This document shows positions 14,435 through 26,391 of a stretch of DNA of 64,000 nucleotides, piece after piece; the stretch's first letter is position 1, and every line of letters begins with the position of its first letter. The stretch spans positions 7,874,001-7,938,000 of the forward strand of contig CP075494.1 in assembly GCA_021613535.1 (NCBI GenBank), given 5' to 3'. The translations under genes were made by a program, and so were the position numbers. This DNA is from Adineta vaga. Its lineage: Eukaryota > Rotifera. The notes below the pieces were generated by a model. That model was not told the DNA's origin. It did not search any database and saw only the letters and a program-made list of their open reading frames with translations.

Positions 14435-16503
14435 ATTGAAACTAAACGTACTTATATTATATAAAATATTAATAGATTCATTCATATGATCAAGCGTTTT
14501 TTCCCTTGCGCTTCATTCAACCATAACCAATCTAATCATATCTTTTATCGGTAATATCTGAAGTAAAAACGCAGAAATCATTCGAGTTTGATATCTTCAA
14601 GGTTTCACACGAATTAATGAAGCTTGATATAATCGTAGAAAACATGATGAATACATACATGTATGTTATTAATTTATAACTGATTTGACACTTATTCAAT
14701 TTTTCTCTTAAACATTTTGTTTCGATCAAGATTAAAACAGAATTCTATTGTTCAATATTCTTGCTTATTAATTGTGAAATATATGTATGAATAATTTTTC
14801 CGTGACCTCAAGCAAAATGATCACTTTTGATAGATTGATTTCAAGGTAAAAACACATACTGAAAATTAATTCTTTTTTCTTTTATTGAATAGCACACACA
14901 TTTATTCATTCAACTATTTTAATGTTCTGCTTTCATGGAAAATTTTCTTCCTTTGAGATGTCACCAAAAACTGAAAATGTCTACATCATTGTTCGAATGA
15001 CATTGGTTGGTATAAGCATGAATCATTGTTACAATAATCTTTTCATCGATTAGAATGAGAGAGAGAGAGAGAGAAAGAGAGAGTTTTGCTCTAAAAATGT
15101 ATACATAAAAGCACAAACTTTGAGAGCGTATACGTCGGAAGAAAGAAAAAGTTTCATGAATTATATTCAACTTTATATTTTCTAACACGACAAATTCTTC
15201 TTATTCAACATTACTAACTGCAATTTCATTGTTATTTTACTACTTTACACAAAGTAACAAATATTCAAGATATATATATATATAAATATGAAAGTTCTAT
15301 TCTTTTCTTTTTGTTAGTATAAAATTGTAGTAATCTATATTTCTACTAGTAATCAATTAATTTTTTGTATTGTTCAATGTTAAATCAATAGACATTAGTT
15401 TGCGTTACAACAATATCCTTGATAGCATAATAACGATTCTTATCGACATACTATTTTATTAAGAGGATAAAACATTATTTCCATTCGTATCTAAGATGTC
15501 ATGGTGAGTTTTTTTTTCGTGTATAATACCTCGTTAAACTCAGCATGTGTTGTAATTTTCATAGAATATTATTTCCATTTTTAAATACATTTGTATCGAA
15601 GACGGTTCTCTTCGATTAATTTTGAAGGACAAATCAGTCTCAATGGTCTCTTTATAAGCAGGAGTCATAGTAATGTTGGCGAACACGCGCATAGATTTAA
15701 GAAGGAAGAGAAGAAAAGAAATAAAAATCACAACAATGTCAATATATTAGAATGACAATAAGAGAAGAAAAAAAAACAAATTGGACTTAGGAGATTGGAA
15801 TATTTTCAATGCTTACCGATTCGCTTCATCGTTTATTTTTGTCTCTGTTTATTTATTTGTTTTCTACTTACATTTTCATTACGGACAATCCTAGCAACGA
15901 ACTGTATTCGACGTAAAAAAAGAATCGGATAAGCTTTTTCTCCACTGCTTTTTTTTAAAAAGTTTATATTGCATCGATCGTCACTAATCGATGCGGTAAG
16001 AAAAGAACTTTCAATTATGGTACATACGTCTACGTCAACTAATTAGTGTAGTCATGTCTGCTATCGGAAGAATTGAATAAATATTATAGTTAATCATTTG
16101 AAAATACTAATGATTTGGTTCAGTTTACTGTTTGTACAGAAGGGAGCGACATAAAAGTGTATCAATTCGGTTGAGTTGTTGTTAATAGAAAAAAGATTGA
16201 TATCTATATTTGCTCTTCTAGTTTCGATATGGTAGAATATACTATCGATATTTTATTTAATCGAGTATATGCTCATACGTCATAGCATATATTGTGATTT
16301 TGTATATGCGAACTATGAGTATAATCGAATACATACATAAGAAGTAATTTTTTGTATGTATGAAGAAAAAAAATGAAAAGAATGAAGAGCAATCAATCAT
16401 TTTTCATTTTTATTACTCTCTTCTTCTTCTTCTTTTTTATAGAACATGACTTTTTTTTATTATTGTAACTGCACATAATTTTCTGATTGAAAAACAGTCA
16501 ACA
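14435..16503. other. long intergenic region upstream of Dispatched-type gene
   Basis: Divergent spacer between the SLC17 gene (-) and the Dispatched gene (+). It holds a GA microsatellite, an AT run near 15272-15282 and several poly-A or poly-T tracts. Short open frames here lack splice partners or family resemblance. The spacer is unusually long for this window and may carry regulatory sequence for both genes, but I see no specific site. Confidence 0.5.
15056..15084. repeat. GA dinucleotide microsatellite
   Basis: A (GA)n run interrupted once by an extra A, in intergenic sequence. It causes the Leu-Ser repeat seen in a reverse-strand frame, which is not a gene. Confidence 0.9.
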
Positions 16504-19500
16504 ATGTCGTGCTTCTCCAATACTACGTACGTAAGCGAACTCTATAGTTATCTCTAATAACGATTGGCTATATTGAGTAATACTACGTGAGTTATCAACA
16601 AACTAATTTTCTCTTTCTTTTTAAGCTATTCCCGTATACTTGTTCGTCATCATTGGCTTGTATTAAGTTTTGTAATCTTCATTTGCATCATCTTAACAGT
16701 TATCGGTGTGATTTTTACTCAATTACCAGATTTTTCTGATCCAAGAATAGTAAGAAATAAATCAGTGAACAAAGTGCATATATGTATGTTTCTTTTCACT
16801 CTTGAAAGGGATGGGGTGCACGTGGAAAAGGAACGATTTTTTCTCAACTAATGGTTCTTCGTCATGCTTCAGAAAAGTTTCGTCTCGCTTATGAATTGCC
16901 ATTAGTACCAATGAGTTATTCGGTACATTTGCTCAATTTTTCAATGTGACTGTTGACAATCTCGATGAGAATACGTATCGATCTGATATACTTGCTAAAC
17001 ATGACATATGGAGAAAGAAACATGTCAATAATCAATATGATCAATTGTTTGATTATCAAGATTTGAATGAAACTTTCTATGATAATGATCACGAAGATGA
17101 TGATATTCCTGATTATCATGATGATGATGACGAAGATAAAACTTCACAAGCATTATTACTTTATAAATGGCATCGAAATCGACATTTCGATATTAAAAAT
17201 TCTATCTTCAAATATGTTGATGATAAAATGTAAATCATTTTCTTTCGATAGTTTATAGAACTCCAATGTCATTCTTTGCTTTTTCATTTAGAATTAATAT
17301 TTCTGTTTTGGATTTTGTTAAAAATTTACCAAGATTTAATCGAACAAATTATCAATCAGCTCGTTTACCTTTCGATCTTTTTCGACCATATGCTTATCTA
17401 CTGGAAGAAAAATATCGTGGTCGAGCAGGTAAAATCATACGAAACTTTCTGTTCAATCTCGAACTTCTATATCTAATATTATATCTAGGTCGTGATGGTA
17501 TGATTGAATTCTATATGGAACGTACTGAACCAACTGCTGATCTCTTATCTCTTAAACATTTACAATCGATTTGTGCATGGGAAAAGAAATTTCAACGTAT
17601 ACTTTCACTCGATAATGTTCTAAGTTTATCCTTAGCAACATTCGTTGCTTTATATTCATCAAAAACTGATTGTCAATCAATAACTACTGATGATGTTGAA
17701 CATTTTCGTTCGATACTTCATACATGTTTACCATATTATATCGATGGTTATATGGATATTCCATTGAGTGATCAATTTTTAAATCGTGTTATTATCGAAC
17801 ATCATCCTGATTATCATACACATCAAGAACAAATTAAAGCAATCTATCCTGCTTTACGACATACATGTTTTTATAAAAATATAACACGATTTATATTCGA
17901 TCATTTTGTTGATGAACGATTCGTTAATAATTTTCAACAATCAAAGACAAATGCCAAAGTTTCAATATCAATGATTTATATATCAAATTATAAAATAAGT
18001 AAATACAATCGTACACGTGATCAAACCATGTGTTTAAGACGACAACCTTATTCAAGAAAATATTGTCGTGAACGTGGTTGTATTGATGATTATCGAAATA
18101 ATTTTACAGAAAATTCATGTCTTAGTCAAGGTCCACCATATGGTAACTGTGATAAATATTGTCATTGTAAATATCAATGTTTCAATGAAAGTGAAGAAGT
18201 TATTTTATTGACGCCGAATTTAAAAGAAAAAGAATTAGTTAACATTTTTGGCAAAAGTTTTGCTGGCCAACAAAAATTATTAGCATATAGAGATGAATTT
18301 ATTAAACTTATTGCATTTAATTTAGCGAATGTAAGAGAAAAAGCAGCTATGGCACAAATACATAAAGGTTAATTGAATTTTGTCAGGTTTTTTTTTCTCT
18401 CTAAAACTATCCATCGTTCATTTAGATATGTTTCTTGTTCTTATGGCTGCAGTTTTGATTGTTGGTATAACAATTCTCTATCTTCGAAGTGTTACTATTG
18501 CTTTAATTATCGTTATTGGGGCTATGTTATCACTTGGTGTCAGTTATTTTGTTTATCGGGTTATTTATCGTATACCCATATTTCCCTATATGAATTTAAT
18601 GTCCGCATTTATTTTAATTGGAATTGGTTGTGATGATATTTTCGTTTTCTTTGATACATGGGAACAAGAGAAAGCCAGATGGTTAAACAAACATCAAGAT
18701 AAACAAATTACTGATAGTAATATCTAAATTATTTTGTATTTCAATCTTCATAAAATTGCTTCAATTTTAGATGCAGAGATACCATTAAATAATATAAACA
18801 ATCATGAAATTCTTCCATCCAATCAAAAGATTAAACCAAGTAAATTAAAAAGTCCATCAAATGCATTTCAATCTCGTTATCGTACACGTTTATATCATGA
18901 ATCTGAAAACATACGAAAAAATTTTCTAAATGAAGAAGCATTAATTGAAATCATGTCAAATACATTAAAACATGCGGCTTCATCTATGTTTGTTACATCA
19001 TTTACAACATCTGCTGCTTTCTTCACTAATATGTTAACAAATATTTCATTTGTTCAAGTCTTTGGAGTTTATACTGGAACATGTATTTTACTCTACTTCT
19101 TTATTACAGTTACGGCTATTGCTGCATTTGCTGTAAGTATAGTCCTTTAATTCTTATCAATACCTATAGAGATTAGAGTAACTTAAACCAATTTTGTTTT
19201 TATAGGTTATCTATGAAAAACATATTATTGATATTATATCTCGAATATTCTCGATGCGAAAGAAAAAAGTTCTTCAAACTTCAACAACGAATCCACCTGT
19301 AACTTTATATCGTCGTTTTGCATTGAAATGTAAAGATATTCGATATTATATCTTTGGTTATCTTATTCCACAAATTGTGATTAAATTACGTTATCTGTTA
19401 GTTCCATTACTTTTCTGTCTCGGAATATTAGGTAGATTGTTTTTATTTTGAGAGAAAAAGTTCGATATAACGGATTTGTTTAGGTCTTATCAGTATTTTT

Positions 19501-21613
19501 CATTATCCGAAATTACAAGCTCCAAGTACTCAAAAAGTTAGTTTCTTTCTACATGGTAATCCAATGGAAAATTATGAATTTTTAATGAAAAATCAATTCA
19601 ATGGTTATTTAAAAGATGAACGTCGTTTATTCGCTTATCCAAGTGTTTCATTCATATTTGGTATACGTGATATCGATGATGGATATGTATTTGATATGAA
19701 CGATCGTGGTCATCTTCATCTAATGCCAGTTTATTTAAATCAACAAAGAACACAAGAATTTTTCAAACAATTTATTACACATTTGGGAACACGAAAGGAT
19801 TTATTTTCATCAATTCAAGATTTAGAAAAAGATTTCGATGCTTTTAATCAAGTAAAATGAATTCTTTTCTAATGAATTTACATGTAACTTTAATTTCTCA
19901 CTTATTTTTAGCTTACAACAGATAATATTCTTATCGATAAGATAGCTGATGATCGAGCTCGATTGAATACTTCGAAAACAAATCATATCGATATGATTAA
20001 ATATATTGGAAAGATTGATATGAAATTAATCGATAATTTAATAACAGAAACTGTCCGAACAATTGGTTATAAGATTCGAAATGATCAATCCGATCAAGAA
20101 GATTATATCGATAAAAAATTTAATAAAATTAATTTCACTCTTCACAAAATAAGTAATAAACAATTAACAAATTTAACACATCCAATAATAATTTATTCAA
20201 ATTATCGAAAATTATTCAATAGAACTTTAGAGAAAATCTACAAAGAACAGGTTTGTTTCACTAAGAAAAGAAGATCGAATATTCTGTTATTCAATTTATG
20301 ATAGATTGAACATAGCTATGATATAGAAGAGATTCGAAATTATCTGAATGGTTCTGTACGTGATGACTTAACTGAAGAATATCAACGTTCCGCATTGAAA
20401 ACGGCTATGCAGTGTTTAACAGGAGCAGCCGGTGCTAATAACGTACCAGCAGATTTTTGTGATAAACAACTTAATCAACAACGATCTGTTAATTGGGCTG
20501 TTTTACCTGATAAACCATCACCTATTGATGGAAGTGTTCGACCATTTGCAGTGATTATTAGCATTCGAGGTAAGAAAATTCGATTTCAAGTAGCAAATTC
20601 TTCTTGATATAGTTATCTTTCCAATTTTTATCGTAGGTTCTCTAAATCGTACAGATTATGAATCATACAATGCTTATTATTTAAAAGTGAAAGATTTCTT
20701 TGATCCATATATAAGAGAACATGCACCGGAACATTTAAAACATGCTTGGTTCTCATCACCAGGCTTTGCATTCTATGGTATTCAACGTGAATTACTTGTT
20801 GGTTCTTTTTCGTCATTAATAGCATCACTTGGTATCGCTTTATTAGTATTATTTTTAACATCCGGCAATTTATTTATTGCACTATATGCTTTACTTGCAA
20901 TTAGTTTTGCTATAGGTATGTATCCTTTTCCTTTCCTATTTTAAATAGAAACAATTTGTTCGATTTAGCTGATGGTGTCGGAATATTTGTTCTATTAAAA
21001 TGGGAATTAGGCATTGTTGAAGCAATTATTGTGATTATGGCTGTTGGTTTATCTGTTGATTTTGTTGTTCATTTTGGTGTAGGTTATATTCATACAAATC
21101 CAATAGATATTGAGAATGAAAGAGAAAGAATTCGTAATCGTCATGCATCATCAACATCTGAATCGAATGAATCGAGTAGGATTTTATTGTTTTGAATTCT
21201 GAAAATGAATTCGTCTTCTTTAGAAATAAGCTCATGTCGTTTATTATACGAAGAACAACAAGCAGAACGTGAAATACGTGTAATAGAATCTGCATCACGC
21301 GTTGGATCAGCCGTCTTCATGGCTGCATTTACAACATTTGCAGCAGGATTTTCTATGACATTATCATCGCTTAGTTCTTTTCAACGAATGGGCCAGTTTC
21401 TTATGACTATCAGTAAGTTTCTAAAAACAAATTCAAATTGAATCTTAGTTGCATATTTTAGTGTCGACATCGTGGATATTTGCTACGTTTTTCTTCTTAC
21501 CGTTATGTGCGATTATTGGTCCAGTTGGTACATGTGGTTCCATTCCATTTACAAGATTAAGGGCATATTTTCAACGATGTCGACATTCTTCTGAACCTTT
21601 AGATAAGATTTAG
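16504..21613 (+). CDS. DISP: Dispatched-type RND transporter with sterol-sensing domain
   Basis: Sixteen exons (16504-16526, 16626-16749, 16809-16922, 17018-17229, 17292-17428, 17489-18367, 18426-18716, 18771-19132, 19206-19431, 19484-19851, 19912-20250, 20305-20569, 20637-20915, 20969-21175, 21224-21412, 21462-21613) join exactly in phase to 1388 residues. TM1 is followed by LPDFSDPRIGWGARGKGT, the Dispatched hallmark. A Cys-rich extracellular loop precedes the sterol-sensing domain with FPYMNLMSAFILIGIGCDDIF (Asp-Asp near residues 566-567), then HAASSMFVTSFTTSAAFF. The second half has VLLKWELGIVEAIIV and VGLSVDFVVHFG, carrying the third RND aspartate. In flies and vertebrates Dispatched releases lipid-modified Hedgehog using a cation gradient; the three aspartates needed for that are present. 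The acceptor of exon 4 is the least certain junction. Confidence 0.93.
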
Positions 21614-22059
21614 AAAGTTCTTTTGATAAATTCTAGTCAAGCTCATTCCAACAAATCTGGTTTCATTGTTTGTTCATTGTCCTTCAAAACAATTCCGTTT
21701 TTTTCTCTTTGTCAGATTAGATCATATCTCGTGATATTTGTAACTCATGTTATTATTCTTTTGCATATTAATTGTATACGAATATAATATGCAAAAAAAG
21801 AAATATCGAAATAAACATGAATATTTGAATAGGCTATAAAACATTCGTTCGTTTCTTTTGTCACTTCAAATGCTTCTCTACTGATTGATGATAATAATCA
21901 TGTTGACTTGTGTTATCGTTCTCTTCACTTGTGTAAGTGAATTGCATTATAATAGACTTTTTCTTTCGCTCGCCTATTCTTTTTCCTTTCCGAAGAAAAA
22001 AAGTCAAAGCTTTCACATATAAATATGTAGATGTTTTCATGCTGTAAATACAGAGTTTT
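21614..22059. other. intergenic
   Basis: Spacer between the Dispatched stop codon and the CHP start. It contains an AATAAA-like signal near 21810 (AAATAAACATG) that could end the Dispatched transcript. Nothing else is seen. Confidence 0.5.
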
Positions 22060-22918
22060 ATGGGAGCGAATAAGAGTATCGTATTACCTGCAGATCAAGT
22101 CGAGCAGATCTGCCACGAAACAGGTTGATTTTTCTTTTGTTCCAAATTGCTTTTCTATTTATCAAAGATATATATTAGGTTTTACTCCTAAACAATTACA
22201 ACGGCTGTATGTTCGTTTTCAAGAACTAGGAAAACGAAAACCGGCAACTGGATTTCTTACTCGAGAAGATCTGAGAATTCGTGAAGTTGCATTAAATCCA
22301 TTAGGTGAACGTCTTGTTGATATTATTATTCAAGATCATGGTAGGCTTATTTGACAAAAATAATTTCTTCTCTTTGGATTTTACTCGTCGCATATTTATT
22401 ATTTCTAGGAAATAATAATCGTATTGACTTTCAACAATTTGCAATGGTTCTTGCACGATTTCGCCGTGGTAAAGCAACGACTAGTTTGAATACAAAAGAT
22501 GCAAAATTATTATTTCTATTCAGTGTTCGCTTTCTTAATCAATCATCAAATTGATATTTTTCCTTTTTTTTGCTTTATATAGATGTACGATCGTAATCAT
22601 GATGAGAAGATTGATCGAAATGAATTGAAAGAAATTTTGAAATTAATGGTAAATTTATTGATAATGCTATGATATAATGAACGATTGTTATTTCAATTAA
22701 ATAGGTTGGCGGAAATATTCATGATGAACAGATAGCAACAATTGCAGATCATACGATTGAAGAATTAGTAAATGACTTCGTTGATGATTTATTTAATTAG
22801 TAGCTTTGTCTATTTCTAGGATGCTGACGGTGATCTAACGATTACATTCGATGAATTCTGTAAAACATTATCGAATATTGATGTGGATGAAAAAATGTCT
22901 ATGAAATTTTTAAATTAA
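22060..22918 (+). CDS. CHP1: calcineurin B homologous protein (EF-hand)
   Basis: Six exons (22060-22123, 22179-22340, 22409-22524, 22583-22648, 22705-22767, 22820-22918) join in phase to 189 residues, close to the 195 of vertebrate CHP1. The start codon opens MGANKS, an N-myristoylation signal; this start was chosen because it joins in phase to the conserved GFTPKQLQRLYVRF. The two C-terminal EF-hand loops are canonical (DRNHDEKIDRNE and DADGDLTITFDE), whereas the N-terminal two are degenerate, as in the family. CHP proteins are essential cofactors of plasma-membrane Na+/H+ exchangers and can inhibit calcineurin. ALNPLGERLVD and the MSMKFLN terminus match CHP rather than calcineurin B itself. 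A longer frame beginning at 22031 is an out-of-frame shadow. Confidence 0.95.
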
Positions 22919-23071
22919 ACTATTTTGTTTTTGCAATCGAGATAAAATTCAATAAAATTTTTAAAAAATCGGCTTCTATTTTTGAATTTCATTAAGATGA
23001 TACAATCAATAACTATATCATATATTTGAAAAGATTTCTTTAATTCATTGAATATCTCTAGATATCACTCA

Positions 23072-23821
23072 ATGTCTACTAGGTCTCTCTTAAAACATAT
23101 TCAAGTCATTACATTTGATGTTCATAATGTTCTTCTCACTGTTCGTAATGGTGCTCCTCATGAATATGCAAGTTTAGCTCGTCAGCATTTAGCTCTTAAA
23201 TCCATCGAGGAGTCAGTACTTCGATCAAATTTTAGTCAAGCTTTTCCAACATTGAATACTACCCATCCAGGTTATGGTGTTCATACAAATATATCGTCTC
23301 GTCAATGGTGGACATTGCTAATTGAACATACATTCAAAGATTATCATCTATCCGTGGAAGAATTGAATAAATTAAGTCGAATTATCTATGATGAATTTGC
23401 TAAAGGTGAATTATGGGTGAAACATCCCGAAGCGGATGAGGTTTTAAAAGAATTAAAAACAAAAAAGATTCTTGGTGTTATATCAAATTTTGACGAACGT
23501 TTAGAATCACTTCTTGAACAGCATCAACTTCGGCAATACTTTCAATTTATTTTAACACCTCGAAATTGTGGAATGTATAAACCTCAACAAGAAATCTTTT
23601 CTCATGCAGTAAAATTAGCACAAGTAAAATCAAATCAAGATCTATGTCATATTGGCGATGATATCAAACTCGATTATCAAGCAGGACGAAAAGCAAATTG
23701 TCATGTTTTATTACTGACAAAAGATGAAGCAGCCAAACAACGTTTATTAAATGAACACAAAACTATCGAGCAAAATGATGTTATTACAAATCTTAAAGAA
23801 TTATTAAATATATTTAGTTAG
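23072..23821 (+). CDS. HDHD3: HAD-like hydrolase, HDHD3 type
   Basis: Single-exon gene of 249 residues. HAD motif I is ITFDVHNVLL: the nucleophile Asp is present, but the usual second Asp two residues later is His. Known members also deviate at this position (Lys in human HDHD3, Thr in the fly Reg-2 protein, recalled from memory), so it is a family trait and not decay. The cap-domain signature TSRQWWTLLI, motif II VISNFD, the motif III lysine in YKPQ, and motif IV HIGDDIKLDYQAGR all fit HDHD3. The substrate of this subfamily is not established. A pyrimidine-rich stretch ending in TCTCTAG lies just before the ATG and could be a splice or trans-splice acceptor for the leader. Confidence 0.93.
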   Translation: MSTRSLLKHIQVITFDVHNVLLTVRNGAPHEYASLARQHLALKSIEESVLRSNFSQAFPTLNTTHPGYGVHTNISSRQWWTLLIEHTFKDYHLSVEELNKLSRIIYDEFAKGELWVKHPEADEVLKELKTKKILGVISNFDERLESLLEQHQLRQYFQFILTPRNCGMYKPQQEIFSHAVKLAQVKSNQDLCHIGDDIKLDYQAGRKANCHVLLLTKDEAAKQRLLNEHKTIEQNDVITNLKELLNIFS

Positions 23822-24151
23822 AAATGAATTCATATACTAGCGCCATCTACGAAAAAAAATATTTTCTTTGAAAATTCTTTGAGTTTTTCTTCGAAATAAA
23901 AACGATGAAAAAATTTTTCCTATTAGAATTTTCATGAAAAATGAAAAATTATTTCAAAGATAATTTTCATCTTGTTCGTGCCGATTTTACTTCTTGAAAA
24001 TGTTTATTGGTCTAAATGACCGTCAGGTTTTTCATATGTAAAACAACATTAGAAATATTTTGTTTATTTGTTCTGTTGAGTAGTATATTTTAAGTAAAGA
24101 TTTTACTATATCTTTTAGATTTTTCTCCTTACCAGGAAATAAACATCGATT
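23822..24151. other. intergenic with candidate leader acceptor for RACK1
   Basis: Short AT-rich spacer. The pyrimidine-rich TTTTCTCCTTACCAG at 24121-24135, ending 16 nt before the RACK1 ATG, looks like a 3' splice site for a 5'-UTR intron or for spliced-leader addition. No gene is seen. Confidence 0.5.
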
Positions 24152-25269
24152 ATGTCGAACGAACATCTTGCTTTAAAAGGCGTTCTTGTCGGTCACAATG
24201 ATTGGGTTACACAAATTGCAACAACACCACAATTTCCTGATATTGTTCTCTCGGCTTCACGTGATAAATCTATTATTATTTGGCAATTAAATAATCAACA
24301 TGATCCAACAGGTGAAAGTACATCATGTGGTGCACCAAGCAAAGCTTTACGTGGCCATTCACACTTCGTTTCTGATGTTGTTATCTCAAGTGACGGTCTC
24401 TTTGCTGTTAGTGGTTCATGGGATGGTTCACTTCGTCTTTGGGATTTATCCGTTGGTACAAGTACACGACAATTTGTTAGTCATAAAAAAGATGTTTTAA
24501 GTGTTGCTTTCTCTGCCGATAATCGTCAAATTGTTAGTGGAAGTCGAGATAAAACAATTAAATTATGGAATACAGTCGGACAATGTAGGAATTCAACTTG
24601 ATTTGAGAAGAAAAAAACTGAAACATAATCTAACATTTTGTTTAGGCAAATATACAATTGTCGATGATAATCATACAGATTGGGTATCATGTGTTCGTTT
24701 TAGTCCAAATCAAAAAGATCCTCTTATTGTTTCAGCTGGTTGGGATAAACTTGTCAAAGTAAGAATTCGACTGATTAGGTTTTTTTCAATCGTAATCAAA
24801 CTATTTGAATTTAGGTTTGGAATTTAACTAACTGCAAACTACGTACAAATCACTATGGCCATAATTCCTATGTAAATACTGTTACAGTATCTCCAGATGG
24901 TTCATTATGTGCCAGTGGTGGTCGCGATGGTCAAGCTATGTTATGGGATCTTAATGATGGAAAACATTTATATACACTTGATAGTGGTGATATCATTAAT
25001 GCTTTAACATTCTCACCAAATCGATATTGGCTTTGTGCTGGTATGAAAACTAAGCAAAACAAAATCGAAAGAAAATGTGTATTCTCTCTTCTTCTTTTCT
25101 AGCTAGTGGAACATCAATTAAAATCTGGGATTTGGAAACAAAAACTGTGGCCGATGAAGTTAAATCTGATAAACAATGTACATCATTGGCATGGTCAGCT
25201 GATGGTCAAACATTGTTTGCTGGTTATGCTGACAAACAAATTCGAGTTTTCGAAGTTCGACAACGTTAA
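24152..25269 (+). CDS. RACK1: RACK1, ribosome-associated WD40 scaffold
   Basis: Four exons (24152-24584, 24646-24758, 24815-25040, 25103-25269) join in phase to 312 residues; animals usually have about 317. Seven WD repeats are visible, with typical GH and WD ends such as [69 protein letters not shown] and TSIKIWDLE. The conserved SRDK motif of blade 1, which contacts 18S rRNA in other eukaryotes, is intact. RACK1 sits on the 40S head and links translation to protein kinase C and Src signalling. The gene is complete and shows no anomalies. Confidence 0.98.
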
Positions 25270-25688
25270 ATCAAGCAACAAAACAACAATTGAAGAACAA
25301 TATCTAACATCATTACGAATAACAACTTTGTTTTTGTATGACCGACCAATTTGTAATTTTGTTCTTCTTCTTGTTGTTGTTATTGTTCTCAAGAAAAAAA
25401 GAATAAGAAAAATTGATTTGGATCGTTCTTAATGAATTAACTTTTGAAAAAACAAAACAGAATTCAACGAACGATTTTCATAAGTCAAAATAAAATACAA
25501 AAATGTTATTTAATATATATATATGTATACGTAAGAAACGGTCCTTTTTTCTCTGATCTATACTAATGCAAAAGAATCTTTTGAAATAAAAAAAACAGAA
25601 AATTTTCTCATTATGCAGATCATGATGGTCGATATTCACCTTACTCTATATTTTCCATTTTCGTGTTCAGTGAAACAAAAAATTCATA
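25270..25688. other. intergenic
   Basis: 3' flank of RACK1 running up to the tRNA-His cluster. It includes an AT microsatellite near 25511-25524. No gene is supported. Confidence 0.5.
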
Positions 25689-25759
25689 TGCCACGGGCAG
25701 GAATCGAACCAGCTTTATCCGGACCACAACCGGATGTACTACCATTATACTACCGCGGC
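25689..25759 (-). tRNA. tRNA-His (GTG), copy 1
   Basis: The 71-nt reverse-strand sequence folds as a cloverleaf: acceptor GCCGCGG pairs with CCGTGGC, and the anticodon stem TCCGG/CCGGA encloses loop TTGTGGT with anticodon GTG. The T arm contains GGTTCGATTCC (B box). No G is encoded at position -1 (the base is C), as expected in eukaryotes where it is added after transcription. A run of six T follows 3' on the same strand, a Pol III terminator. The T stem GCTGG/CCTGC has one internal T-T mismatch. Confidence 0.93.
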
Positions 25760-26032
25760 GATATAGCGTTAACAGAACGAGACTTTAATCCCAAAAGGAT
25801 GTCGCATATCTTAATAAAAAGTCTTTGAACTTCAATAATTTAAACTTTAACGACAGTGCTTTTGATTCCCAAGTTCAAGTTCATGTACTTTTTTTTCACA
25901 CAGATTATAGATTCAAAAACAGACTACAAGATATTATATTTTACCATCATTTCGTCTCGATTTTGCATTTCTGAACTAAGGAAGACGAAGAGATTGTTCA
26001 TGTCGATGATTTTTGTTCGAAAAAATTTCATA

Positions 26033-26103
26033 TGCCACGGGCAGGAATCGAACCAGCTTTATCCGGACCACAACCGGATGTACTACCATTATACTACCGC
26101 GGC
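26033..26103 (-). tRNA. tRNA-His (GTG), copy 2
   Basis: Identical over its 71 nt to copy 1, 344 bp away in the same orientation, with its own run of six T as Pol III terminator. Its flanks resemble those of copy 1, so the repeat unit is larger than the tRNA. Confidence 0.93.
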
Positions 26104-26391
26104 GATATAGCTTTACCAGAACCAGACTTTTCCCTATAGAGATATCGCATATCTTAACAATAAAAAATCTTGGAACTTTCATAATATAAACTTCAATGAG
26201 AGTGCTTTTGATTCCCAATGCCAAATTCATATACTTTTTTCTGCACAGAGTATTGATTCAAAAATATAATACAAGGTTTTTCATTTCTGAATTGAGGAAA
26301 AAGAAGAATCTTACTGAGTAAATTGGTAGTCTTTACTTCATTTTAAATGGCGAAATACTAATCAGGATTTTTTAGTCGAAAAAAATTCATA

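Noticed and set aside
20628-21298. Reverse-strand frames opposite the Dispatched gene
   Set aside because: Antisense shadows of conserved coding exons with typical His/Met/Leu-rich composition.
22031-22178. Frame beginning MFSCCKYR before the EF-hand gene
   Set aside because: It reads through intron 1 in the wrong frame. The ATG at 22060 gives the conserved N terminus.
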